DNA from: an uncultured Collinsella sp.
Lineage (GTDB): Bacteria; Actinomycetota; Coriobacteriia; Coriobacteriales; Coriobacteriaceae
Reading direction: 5' to 3'
Length of the DNA: 64,000 bases
NCBI GenBank assembly: GCA_949287065.1
Contig: CASEEV010000012.1
Coordinates: 62,001-126,000 of the forward strand
Both the position numbers and the translations under genes were made by a program. The notes below the pieces were generated by a model. The model was not told where the DNA came from, made no database searches, and saw nothing but the letters and a program-made list of their open reading frames with translations. Below are positions 1 through 7,543 of this stretch, piece by piece. Numbering within the stretch: position 1 is the first letter of the stretch; every line of letters begins with the position of its first letter.

Positions 1-2499
1 GGCGTCGGAGGCCTCCTCGATGCGGTGTTCGTCCAGCGAGGAGAGAAACCCATCGATCGCAACGGAGACGGGGTTCGACTTGGCGAACTGGAAGTCTCCA
101 AAGAGCGCGTCAAATACGGGCATCGTGATCATGTGCTGGGCGATCATCTCGACGGCGTCCGCCTCGGTGATGCCCGGGTTGAGTGAGTCGCGCAGCCCCT
201 TGAGAAATACCCGGAACTCAGACCCGACCCTCTCGTCGCTATCGATCAGAGCAGTGATGCGCTCGATGTGACGCTCCGCTATGCGCGCGACATCGGCGGC
301 CCACGTATCCCAATAGATGCGCGTGCCGCACTTCTTGACGAGCGTGGTGTGGATGGCCTTCTCCCAGCGCTCCACCGGGAAGAGCGAGAGGCGCATCTGG
401 ACACCTTGGGCGATCTCCGCCGCGGTCTCCTCCTCGAGCTCCTTCTTGGACTTGAGGCTGTCGTTCCAGCCTTTATGCTGGTCTTTGTTCGGGTCGTCGG
501 GCCTCTTGCTGGCCTTCTGCTCAAGGGCGAGCGCGTTGACGCGGGCCTCGATGCGCTCGTCGTGGCTGCGAAGCGCCTGCAGGATGCTCCAGACGTTCGC
601 GAACACCTTTGAGTCGTCGAGCGCCTGCTCGGGCGTCATGCCCGAGGGCACGAAGATGGGCAGGATGATGTAGCCGAACTGCTTGCCGGCGGCCCTGCGC
701 ATGACGCGGCCGACCGCCTGCACCACGTCGACCGTGGAGTTCTTGGCGTTGAAGAAGATGACTGCGTCGAGCGTCGGCACGTCGATGCCCTCTGCGAGGC
801 AGCGGGCGTTCGTGAGGATGCGGCACTCGTCCTCGGCCACCTCCCCGCCGAGCCAGGCGAGCTTCTCGTTGCGGTCGGCAGAGTTCATCGCGCCGTCCAC
901 GTGGTCGAGCCGGCACCTCAGGTCGAAGTCGTCCCCGCCGTTCTCCTTGTACTTCTCGACGACGCGCGTGAACGCCTCGCAGATGGTCTTCGAGGCGTTG
1001 ATGGTCGAGCAGAAGCCGACGGCGCGGTGGAGGGGCTGGATCTCGTACGCGGGCTCGGCGTTCATGTCGTCCACCACGAGCATGTCGCCGATGCCGAGCA
1101 CGTCGACCGGGGCGTTCTCGCCGTGCTCGGCGAGGCCCTTCCAGCAGCCGATGATCTTGCCGATGTCGTCCGCGTCGAGCGAGCGGGCGTCGACGCCCTC
1201 GTCGTCGGTCGCGGGGAGTTTCTCGCGCAGCGCGTCCTCCTCGACGGTGAGCACGACGACCTTGTAGTCGGTCAGAAGCTTCCGCTCCACCGCCTCGCCA
1301 AACTTAATTTGGTAGGCGACGGGGCCGTAGATCGACTCGTCGTCCATCGAGGCGATGGTGTAATCCTCCTCGGCGCCCCTTCTCTTGGCGGTCTCGCCGT
1401 AGATGCGCGGGGTCGCCGTCATGTAGAGGCGCTTCCTGCCGCGCACGTTCTCGTCGTAGTGCACCTTCATGAAAGAGGACGCCTCCGCCTTCGGAACGCC
1501 GGGGAGAGCGCTTCCCGTAGTGCGGTGCGCCTCGTCGCACACGATGAGGTCGAAGTCGGGCAGGCCCATGGCCTGCGCAGCATGGATCACGTCGATGGAC
1601 TGATACGTGGAGAAGACGACCACCAGGCCATCGTTGCCGCGGCACGCCTCGTACGCCGCGATGAGGCGGTCAGGCCTCGTTGTCGCCGGGTACTCAAAAC
1701 TCGCAAGCGTCATGGGCACCGCGTCCTCTCTGCGCGATGCCTTAGAGTCGGAGCAAACAACAAGGGGCGCGAGGGGGACCTTGGACTGGGAGAGCCACTC
1801 GCGCATCGACTGGCCCACCAGCGATATCGAGGGAGCGCAGAACAGAACGAGACCCCTGCCCTGCAGATACTCCTCTGCCAGCCGCAGGGACATGAGCGTC
1901 TTGCCTGTGCCGCAAGCCATGACCGCCTTGCAGCGGTCGTGCCCCTCGAAAGCCTCCTCAATCCCGTCCATGGCCGCGCGCTGGTGAGGCAAAGGATCGT
2001 ACACCTCTCGGGCAGATGCGCCCGATCCGTCGACGAACGGCGTCCAGTCGAGTTTTGACACGTACATCTTGGCGGTATCGATGACCATGGTGCCAGTGTT
2101 GTCAACCTGTTGCCGAAGGTTCCTGGCGATCCCTTTGGCGGTGGTCATGATCATGTAGCGGCCGACGGTTTTATCACCGAGCGCCCGGGCAAAAAACGAG
2201 TCGCACACTTTTTTAGGAAGCAGCTTGCGTGCGTCGTAGCATTTGCACTGGATGGCCCACCAGGAGCCATCCTCCACGTCATGGGCCACCAAGTCGATTC
2301 CGGTGTCCTGGGTGTCGTGAACAGGGCAATCTTCCCACCCGAGGGCTTCTTCGAGCGTTCCGACGCGTTCGAAGCGCTGCGCCCAGAAAGGGTCGTTTCT
2401 CAGATACCAAACGCAAGCCGCCTCGTACTTGGCGCCCTTCTCCTTCTCGGAAATGGAAGCATTGACGATAGGGTCGAGCACGTCGTAAACAGACTTCAT
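1..2499 (-). CDS. Type ISP restriction-modification enzyme, N-terminal part (truncated by window edge)
   Basis: The frame stays open from ATG 2499 to the window edge (833 codons, no stop), so only the N-terminal part is visible. Domains in order: an Mrr-like PD-(D/E)xK nuclease at about residues 55-120 (GID at 68-70, then QCK at 84-86), a RecA-like helicase with Walker A MACGTGKT (194-201), DEAH (322-325), MTATPR and the motif VI sequence VGRVMR, then a helical coupler ending near NPGITEADAVEMIAQH. This order matches single-chain type ISP enzymes such as LlaGI, in which a methyltransferase and target-recognition domain follow; here they would lie beyond position 1. GGGAG sits just before the ATG. 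An upstream in-frame ATG at 2538 lacks a good site. The enzyme would cut unmethylated foreign DNA after ATP-driven translocation. A non-ISP helicase-nuclease is possible, but the coupler argues against it. Confidence 0.85.
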   Translation of the reverse strand, partial: MKSVYDVLDPIVNASISEKEKGAKYEAACVWYLRNDPFWAQRFERVGTLEEALGWEDCPVHDTQDTGIDLVAHDVEDGSWWAIQCKCYDARKLLPKKVCDSFFARALGDKTVGRYMIMTTAKGIARNLRQQVDNTGTMVIDTAKMYVSKLDWTPFVDGSGASAREVYDPLPHQRAAMDGIEEAFEGHDRCKAVMACGTGKTLMSLRLAEEYLQGRGLVLFCAPSISLVGQSMREWLSQSKVPLAPLVVCSDSKASRREDAVPMTLASFEYPATTRPDRLIAAYEACRGNDGLVVVFSTYQSIDVIHAAQAMGLPDFDLIVCDEAHRTTGSALPGVPKAEASSFMKVHYDENVRGRKRLYMTATPRIYGETAKRRGAEEDYTIASMDDESIYGPVAYQIKFGEAVERKLLTDYKVVVLTVEEDALREKLPATDDEGVDARSLDADDIGKIIGCWKGLAEHGENAPVDVLGIGDMLVVDDMNAEPAYEIQPLHRAVGFCSTINASKTICEAFTRVVEKYKENGGDDFDLRCRLDHVDGAMNSADRNEKLAWLGGEVAEDECRILTNARCLAEGIDVPTLDAVIFFNAKNSTVDVVQAVGRVMRRAAGKQFGYIILPIFVPSGMTPEQALDDSKVFANVWSILQALRSHDERIEARVNALALEQKASKRPDDPNKDQHKGWNDSLKSKKELEEETAAEIAQGVQMRLSLFPVERWEKAIHTTLVKKCGTRIYWDTWAADVARIAERHIERITALIDSDERVGSEFRVFLKGLRDSLNPGITEADAVEMIAQHMITMPVFDALFGDFQFAKSNPVSVAIDGFLSSLDEHRIEEASDA

Positions 2500-2627
2500 A
2501 TGGGCTCCCGAACGTGGCGGCGGATCATTGGTGTTCATTCTATCAGCAAGGCTTAGGGCAACGTGCCCGGCAATATACGGCCCCACCACTTAGAGGGAAC
2601 GTCACCGCAGTTCGCACTCCCCCCACC

Positions 2628-3224
2628 TTATGCATCAACCCACCTGACGTCGTAATCTTCGCCCACAAGCTCCCCAACGTTTTTGACGTAAGATTCGAGC
2701 ATCTCTTTGGCGCGCTGACGTGCCTGAAACTTCAGGTTGTCGTCTTTCTCCGCCTCTTCCCGCATGCCCTCCTGGGCCTCGCCGAGCGCCTCAGTTTTCT
2801 CTTCGGTCTTAAGCGGCGTAAACAGCCCCGTCTCTACAACCGGGTCACTTATCGTTGCCTCATCTAAATTGACGGAAAGAATCTCTGCTTGGGGAAGGGA
2901 TATAGTAACCACGTTCTGAGCATCGGGCTGCGAAACTTCCACCCTGGATGCGTCAATTCCCACCTCTACAATGCCGCTGTATTCAAACCACATCTTTTTA
3001 TAGCCGATGTTGCCGATCCCAAATAGCACGTCACTGTCTTGGCTCATCTGGGCAACGTTGTGGTAATACACCTCAAGCGTCGAAAGCTCGCAAACGTAGC
3101 TTGCGTTCGAGAAGTCCGCCTCCTCACCCCGTTCATCTGCACCGTTGCCAATGCATCCGGCACACTGAAGCGACAAGATCATAAGGAGTACGCAAAGCGC
3201 GCTGCGGAACACCTTCCTACTCAT
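2628..3224 (-). CDS. DUF4230-like lipoprotein, 198 aa
   Basis: The protein starts with a short basic stretch and a hydrophobic signal ending in a lipobox-like CAGC, so it is probably a membrane-anchored lipoprotein. The body alternates short beta-like segments (for example VEVGIDASRVEVSQPDAQ and VVTISLPQAEIL) in the pattern of DUF4230, a family of unknown function. A charged Glu/Lys-rich segment near residues 140-165 may be helical. ATG 3224 was chosen over the longer frame because AAGGAGGGCGCTG lies directly in front and it overlaps the end of the upstream gene by 8 bp, indicating translational coupling. It pairs with the next gene, which looks like a paralogue. Base composition is less GC-rich than the core genes, which suggests acquisition. 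Confidence 0.72.
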   Translation of the reverse strand: MSRKVFRSALCVLLMILSLQCAGCIGNGADERGEEADFSNASYVCELSTLEVYYHNVAQMSQDSDVLFGIGNIGYKKMWFEYSGIVEVGIDASRVEVSQPDAQNVVTISLPQAEILSVNLDEATISDPVVETGLFTPLKTEEKTEALGEAQEGMREEAEKDDNLKFQARQRAKEMLESYVKNVGELVGEDYDVRWVDA

Positions 3225-4008
3225 CAGCGCCCTCCTTCTCTGCGATATTACCGGAGCCCATCTCCGACTCTTTCGCCCCATCTACGCCCTTGCCTTTGCC
3301 TTCGTCGTCCCACGTTAGTTCATAGCCATACTTGCTGATGATCGGAAGGGTTAGCGCCTTTATCGCTGACCTCAGGTTCGCCTCAGCAGTTTGATAAAAT
3401 CCCCCACTTGACTCGACCTCGGAAAGAGCATCCTGACTTGCAACGGAAATGATCGCGGGGAGCTCCATATCTGGATCACTCGGCATGTAATCGAACGAAG
3501 ATACATCGAGCTCGGGATCATCGATTGTGATGTCCGGGAGAACGGGCGTTACGGTCATGGCATCATTGTCGATATCAAACGAAACCTCCTCCATATCTAT
3601 GCCCGCTCGCACCGTAGCGTCGTATTTGATTCTCTGAGTAATTTCTCCCTCGTCGTTAGCGATCTCAGCAATCCCGTTGTAAACGTATTCGGCAGTAGAA
3701 AGCTTGCTTACGTTCACTATTTTCTCTAGCTCGGCGGAAGAAAGGTACTTGGTCTCTTCTTCGGAGGTGCCTAGGGGATTAAACACCACAAAGCACAGAA
3801 CAAGGACGATGACGAGGCCTATGGAAACGCCGAAGATCGCCTTTGGCGTGAGAAGGGACTTGAGCACCTTACCACGCTCTTTACGGCGCCGAATCTTCTC
3901 TTTAAGGCGGAGGGTCCTTTCCTTTTGTTTTTCTAGACGAAGCTTGGCATCGTCAGCAGATTCTTCGGCAGCAGATCCGCCCCGTTCAACCATATCGCTC
4001 GCCCCCAT
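3217..4008 (-). CDS. DUF4230 membrane protein, about 263 aa
   Basis: The N-terminal 60 residues are highly charged and probably helical (Lys/Arg/Glu-rich). One transmembrane segment follows (about 70-90, GVSIGLVIVLVLCFVVFN), then an extracytoplasmic DUF4230-like domain with repeated beta motifs such as IKYDATVRAGIDMEEVSFDI. The family's function is unknown. The start is uncertain: a TTG at 4023, ATG 4008 and ATG 3993 are in frame; 3993 has a G-rich stretch (GGGGGCGAG) in front and 4008 has only AACGAG. It overlaps the downstream lipoprotein gene, so the two are probably an operon whose products act together at the envelope. The tail is Gly/Glu-rich and probably disordered. Confidence 0.72.
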   Translation of the reverse strand: MGASDMVERGGSAAEESADDAKLRLEKQKERTLRLKEKIRRRKERGKVLKSLLTPKAIFGVSIGLVIVLVLCFVVFNPLGTSEEETKYLSSAELEKIVNVSKLSTAEYVYNGIAEIANDEGEITQRIKYDATVRAGIDMEEVSFDIDNDAMTVTPVLPDITIDDPELDVSSFDYMPSDPDMELPAIISVASQDALSEVESSGGFYQTAEANLRSAIKALTLPIISKYGYELTWDDEGKGKGVDGAKESEMGSGNIAEKEGADE

Positions 4009-4353
4009 CAGCTCGTTCTGCAACCGCTACACACTCTCATCGGATATGAAGCGTCGATCCTCAGTACAAACACCGGCAAATTGGAAAGACGCGAACCTCT
4101 CCGGAAGAGGAAAACTTGCTCAGACAAAAGCATTGAATACAACGTACGCATGAACACATCGTAACATTGAGGCGAGCGCAACGTCTCACGCTTGGCTGCC
4201 GCTGAACGCGTGCGCCTTCACGCAACGCCCGTAAAGGAGTACTCAGGGTCATCCGCAGCTGCATTGCTTGGGAAAAGAGCAGGATCCCTTCATCGTCATT
4301 TTTTCCTTTTACCGCCATTGGCGGTAAAATAATGGCGGTAAAAAGGAGGTTGG
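4009..4353. other. Intergenic region between divergent DUF4230 and fic genes
   Basis: No credible coding sequence was found. The right end carries the triple TTTTACCGCC operator-promoter of fic (4307-4343). The rest has no clear repeat, and one short open frame crossing it has neither a ribosome binding site nor protein-like composition. Confidence 0.6.
4307..4343 (+). promoter_or_regulatory. Palindromic operator/promoter in front of fic
   Basis: TTTTACCGCC and GGCGGTAAAA form a perfect 10-bp inverted repeat with a 3-bp centre (4307-4329). A third half-site GGCGGTAAAA follows at 4334-4343, running into the AAGGAGG ribosome site. A TAAAAT at 4325-4330 could be the -10 box. The position over promoter and ribosome site suggests repression, possibly by the winged-helix C-terminus of Fic itself (inference). 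Confidence 0.7.
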
Positions 4354-5310
4354 ATGAGTTACGAGCCGCCATTTGAGAGAACACCAGAGATTGACGATCT
4401 CTGCATGGAGATAGCTGAACTCGTAGGCATGTTGCATCCTGCCTCGGACCTTAGCTCAAGCCCGGTCCTTCATCGTGAGCTGCGTATCCGCACCATCCGC
4501 TCGTCGCTCATGATCGAGGGCAACACCCTCTCGGAAGAGGCCGTGACCGCCATCATGGACGGCAAGCGAGTTCTCGGCCCCGCTAAGGATATTCTCGAAG
4601 TCGAGAACGCCAAGCGGGCGTACGACCTGCTTGATTCCCTTGATCCGCATAGCCTTGAGGACCTCTTGCAAGCGCATCGCGTGCTGATGGACAAGCTGGT
4701 TGAGCACGCCGGGTGCTTCCGCACCAAAAACGTCGGGGTCTTTGACGGAGACACGCTCATCCATGCCGGCACGCCGGCGAGCTACGTCCCGCAGGTGATG
4801 TCCGACCTCTTTGAGTGGCTGGGTGCGACCGACCTGCATCCGCTCCTTGCCTCGTGCATCTTCCATTACGAATTTGAGTTCATCCATCCCTTTGCAGACG
4901 GCAACGGGAGGACGGGCAGGCTCTGGCACACGCTCCTGCTCTCGCGATGGAGGCCTGTCCTTGCGTGGCTCCCCATCGAAAGCGTTATCCGCGAACGTCA
5001 GCAGGGGTACTACCGAGCGCTCGCCGAGTCCAACGCCGCTGGCTCCTCCGAGCGCTTCGTCACGTTCATGCTGCAGGTCATCCGCGACGCACTGCTTCCC
5101 TTTGCCCGGCAAGACGCCCCGAAGGAAAACCGTGAACATCGGGCGCTTGCGTTTTTCTTGGATCATCCCAAGGGAACGATAGCGGAGCTCGCCGTCTTTC
5201 TCGGCTGCTCCAAACGTTCGGCAGAGCGCGTCGCAGCGAATCTTCGCAACGCCGGCAAGCTCCGTCGAGACGGCGCAGCCCGTGGCGGCACATGGGTGGT
5301 CGAAGCGTAG
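4354..5310 (+). CDS. Fic family protein with C-terminal winged helix
   Basis: Fic enzymes transfer AMP or another nucleotide from a nucleotide donor to a protein hydroxyl. The complete catalytic signature HPFADGNGRTGR is at residues 178-189. An N-terminal SSLMIEGN (50-57) fits the (S/T)xxxE(G/N) inhibitory helix, so the enzyme is probably auto-inhibited. A Fic_N-like region precedes the catalytic domain, and residues about 260-318 (AELAVFLGCSKRSAERVAANLRNAG) look like a winged helix-turn-helix, which would let the protein bind its own operator at 4307-4343. AAAAAGGAGG precedes ATG 4354. No toxin/antitoxin partner is adjacent. It converges on the ATPase gene at 5467-6870, and a matching operator copy lies beyond that gene at 7014-7050. 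Confidence 0.9.
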   Translation: MSYEPPFERTPEIDDLCMEIAELVGMLHPASDLSSSPVLHRELRIRTIRSSLMIEGNTLSEEAVTAIMDGKRVLGPAKDILEVENAKRAYDLLDSLDPHSLEDLLQAHRVLMDKLVEHAGCFRTKNVGVFDGDTLIHAGTPASYVPQVMSDLFEWLGATDLHPLLASCIFHYEFEFIHPFADGNGRTGRLWHTLLLSRWRPVLAWLPIESVIRERQQGYYRALAESNAAGSSERFVTFMLQVIRDALLPFARQDAPKENREHRALAFFLDHPKGTIAELAVFLGCSKRSAERVAANLRNAGKLRRDGAARGGTWVVEA

Positions 5311-5466
5311 TCAGGCCATGCTCCTCTGGAGCCCTTCTGCCTTTTGCAAATCCTCCCAGGAAATGCCCAAGTGCCCGCATCTCTCCGCAATGTCAACGGT
5401 TGCCGTAAATTGGATCCTCTCTCCCTTGTCTATAGCGCGGCTGCCAATCTCCAGCTGTCCGAATAT
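5311..5466 (-). pseudogene. In-frame open stretch after the ATPase stop codon (51 codons)
   Basis: Directly after the TAG of the ATPase gene the same frame stays open for 51 codons and ends with TGA at 5311-5313, abutting the fic stop codon. The translation (including TATVDIAERCGHLGISWEDL) has protein-like composition. It has no start codon with a ribosome site of its own. It may be the remnant tail of a longer ATPase or of a lost downstream gene, or a chance open frame. I do not recognise it. Confidence 0.25.
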
Positions 5467-6870
5467 CTACTCGCTATCATCCACCAGCAGAACGTCGTGA
5501 CGGGCGTCTGCGATCGCGCGCAATTCGTCGGTAAAGCCACTCACGCTGAAGAGGACGAAGGTGTCGCTCCGCTCTCCCTTTTTCCACGGGATACGCGCCG
5601 ACTTGCCCTCGAGCGCCCGCAGTACGTTTGCCCCAACGGGATCCTTCCAGAATTTGCATTCACCCCAGGCAGTGCTGCGTTCGCTCTCGTTTATGCCAGC
5701 AACATCGATCTCGTCGTTTCCCGACCACCAGCGTCCGATACGGTCGGGAATAAACTCCAGCAACCCTTCATCAGCCATATCCCACAGGCGTTCACGGCAT
5801 ACGTCCTCGTAAACGTATGCCACGTGCGCGTCGATAAAGTGGGCACGTATGCGTTTCTCGACCGCTGCCGTTCGGCCCGTTTCCAGATAGCTCAAATTGG
5901 GCAGCACGAACTTGAACCAGAACCGAAGAAAATTGTCCTTTACCCCGTAGAGAGCCTTCTTGCTCTTATCAGGGTTGCTCTCGGTAACGGGCACTTGGCG
6001 TTCGAGAACGTCTAGATCGACGAGAGTCTTGAGGTACTTGCTGAGGCTCGTCTGTTTCAGTCCGAACGCACGCGAGATCTCGTTCGGACGGTGGGCGCCG
6101 CCAGCAATGGAGCGTATCAGCGCAAAGTAGGTACCCACGTCGGGAACCTCGCGCTGGAGCAGGAAGTTTGGCTCGTCATAAAGAAAGCCGCTGCGGTCGA
6201 GGACGTTTGCCGCAATGGCCGAGTACACGTCCTTCTCGTCCTCAAAAAGCTCGATGTACTTGGGCACCCCTCCGGTCACCGCATAACGCTCCACGAGCTC
6301 GCGTGTTGAGCGCCCCGGGAAGAACTCCTTGTAGTAAGCATAGGGAATCTGGCCCATCCTGATCTGCGCTGTGCGACGCCCGTAAAGCGGGCTTTCTTCT
6401 GAGAGCACCTGGTCCTTCATGAGCGAGATGAGCGAGCCACAGAGGATGAGCATGACATTGGCATCCTTGAGCATCGTGTCCCAGACGCGTTGAAAGATCG
6501 ACGGATAGGCGGGATTTGCTCTGCCGAGATACTGAAACTCGTCGATGACGATGACAGCGCGATCGTCTGCTGCGCCGCACGCGCGTGCGATTTCGCGGAA
6601 GATGTCCTCCCAGCGCGAGATGCGTGCGGCGCGGAGCAGGTCGCTCTCGAGAAAATCAGCCGCAACAGACTGAAAGCCCTCAAGGTTCTGGAGCTCCGGC
6701 TCCTCTGTCGCCAGGTAGTAGAGAGCACGTTTGTCGCGGATGAACCGGGAGATAAGCTCGGTCTTGCCCACACGGCGACGACCGTACACAACAACGAAAG
6801 ATGCGTCCGTGCGAGTGTATTCGCGTTCAAGTGCTCGCAATTCCGCTTCACGGTCTACGAAGTTGCGCAT
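5467..6870 (-). CDS. AAA-family ATPase with C-terminal DUF234 (PD-(D/E)xK-like) domain
   Basis: This 467-aa protein has Walker A GRRRVGKTEL (30-39), Walker B AVIVIDEFQYL (about 104-114) and a sensor-like LILCGSLISLM. A winged-helix segment follows (ISRAFGLKQTSLSKYLKTL), then a C-terminal DUF234 module with NDEIDVAGIN and WGECKFW, the layout of a PD-(D/E)xK nuclease fold. Such ATP_bind_2/DUF234 proteins are widespread in prokaryotes and poorly understood, often sitting in defence or mobile regions. ATG 6870 has GAGGGAGGAG in front. A 49-bp AT-rich palindrome lies 16-64 bp upstream and probably controls expression. It is convergent with fic. Target and biological role are unknown. Confidence 0.85.
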   Translation of the reverse strand: MRNFVDREAELRALEREYTRTDASFVVVYGRRRVGKTELISRFIRDKRALYYLATEEPELQNLEGFQSVAADFLESDLLRAARISRWEDIFREIARACGAADDRAVIVIDEFQYLGRANPAYPSIFQRVWDTMLKDANVMLILCGSLISLMKDQVLSEESPLYGRRTAQIRMGQIPYAYYKEFFPGRSTRELVERYAVTGGVPKYIELFEDEKDVYSAIAANVLDRSGFLYDEPNFLLQREVPDVGTYFALIRSIAGGAHRPNEISRAFGLKQTSLSKYLKTLVDLDVLERQVPVTESNPDKSKKALYGVKDNFLRFWFKFVLPNLSYLETGRTAAVEKRIRAHFIDAHVAYVYEDVCRERLWDMADEGLLEFIPDRIGRWWSGNDEIDVAGINESERSTAWGECKFWKDPVGANVLRALEGKSARIPWKKGERSDTFVLFSVSGFTDELRAIADARHDVLLVDDSE

Positions 6871-6885
6871 GGGACTCCTCCCTCA

Positions 6886-6934
6886 GGCAAAGATTATTCT
6901 AAATAGAATTATTCTAATTAGAATAATCTTTGCC
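6886..6934. promoter_or_regulatory. 49-bp AT-rich palindrome upstream of the ATPase gene
   Basis: Two 24-bp arms, GGCAAAGATTATTC... and ...GAATAATCTTTGCC, flank a single T with only one mismatch. The centre repeats TAGAAT and ATTCTA. It ends 16 bp before the ATPase start, immediately beyond the ribosome site, so it could be an operator for a dimeric repressor or fold as a 5' RNA hairpin. Its AT-richness contrasts sharply with its surroundings. Confidence 0.7.
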
Positions 6935-7013
6935 ATCAAGCTCGGGCGGCATCTATCTACGCAGGACGCCAGAGACTATCGACCTCAGCCCGCTATGCGT
7001 TGGCCGTGCTTCG

Positions 7014-7050
7014 TTTTACCGCCAGTGGCGGTAATAGTTTGGCGGTAAAA
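7014..7050. promoter_or_regulatory. Second copy of the fic-type triple operator
   Basis: TTTTACCGCC (7014-7023), a partly degraded GGCGGTAATA (7027-7036) and GGCGGTAAAA (7041-7050) repeat the fic operator with identical half-site spacing (13 and 14 bp). No rightward gene follows. It lies about 145-180 bp upstream of the ATPase start on the other strand, so it may control that gene in trans from Fic, or mark a lost fic-like gene. Confidence 0.6.
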
Positions 7051-7069
7051 CAGCGGGTGCGTCGCGCGC

Positions 7070-7402
7070 CTACGCTACTGCGCCGGGCACCTCGTCTGCC
7101 GCGCCCACCTCTTCCTCCGCCTGGTCGATCATCTGGTCGTAGCCCTCGAGGGCGGCGAAGGGCATGAAGAGGCGGCCGCGGTTGGGGTCGGGCGCGGACC
7201 GGCGCGGGCCGTTCTCGGTCAGGCGCTGCTCGATGTCGCGCAAGATGACGGCGCGGCGCTCGCACTCAAAGGCGTCCAGGTCGGGCCACATGTCCAAGCT
7301 GGGCAGTGCGGCCTCGCTTGCATCCGGCGCAGACCTGCGCGCTTCTCCCCCGCTTTTGGCCCAACCGGATTTATGCAACCGCTCGTCTTCCGTGCGCCCC
7401 AT
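7070..7402 (-). CDS. YolD-like small protein paired with Y-family polymerase, 110 aa
   Basis: The segment RGRLFMPFAALEGYDQMIDQ (about residues 72-91) resembles the PFAALTGYD core of YolD-like proteins, which are commonly encoded next to Y-family polymerases such as UvrX. It lies 141 bp downstream of the polymerase gene on the same strand, as expected for that pairing. GGGGAGGCAGGGCGT stands in front of ATG 7402. The remainder is charged and probably helical. The function of YolD-like proteins is not established. The family call rests on one motif and the context. Confidence 0.65.
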   Translation of the reverse strand: MGRTEDERLHKSGWAKSGGEARRSAPDASEAALPSLDMWPDLDAFECERRAVILRDIEQRLTENGPRRSAPDPNRGRLFMPFAALEGYDQMIDQAEEEVGAADEVPGAVA

Positions 7403-7543
7403 ACGCCCTGCCTCCCCTTCCCCGCATATCCCACGCAGCTGCCCCGCCAGCCCACGGAGCGGAGCGACGCGCCCTTCTCGCCCGTCTTTCTCGCCTGCCG
7501 CCCCCCACCGGTGCGCACTTCTCTCCCACGCGCTGCCGCGCCT

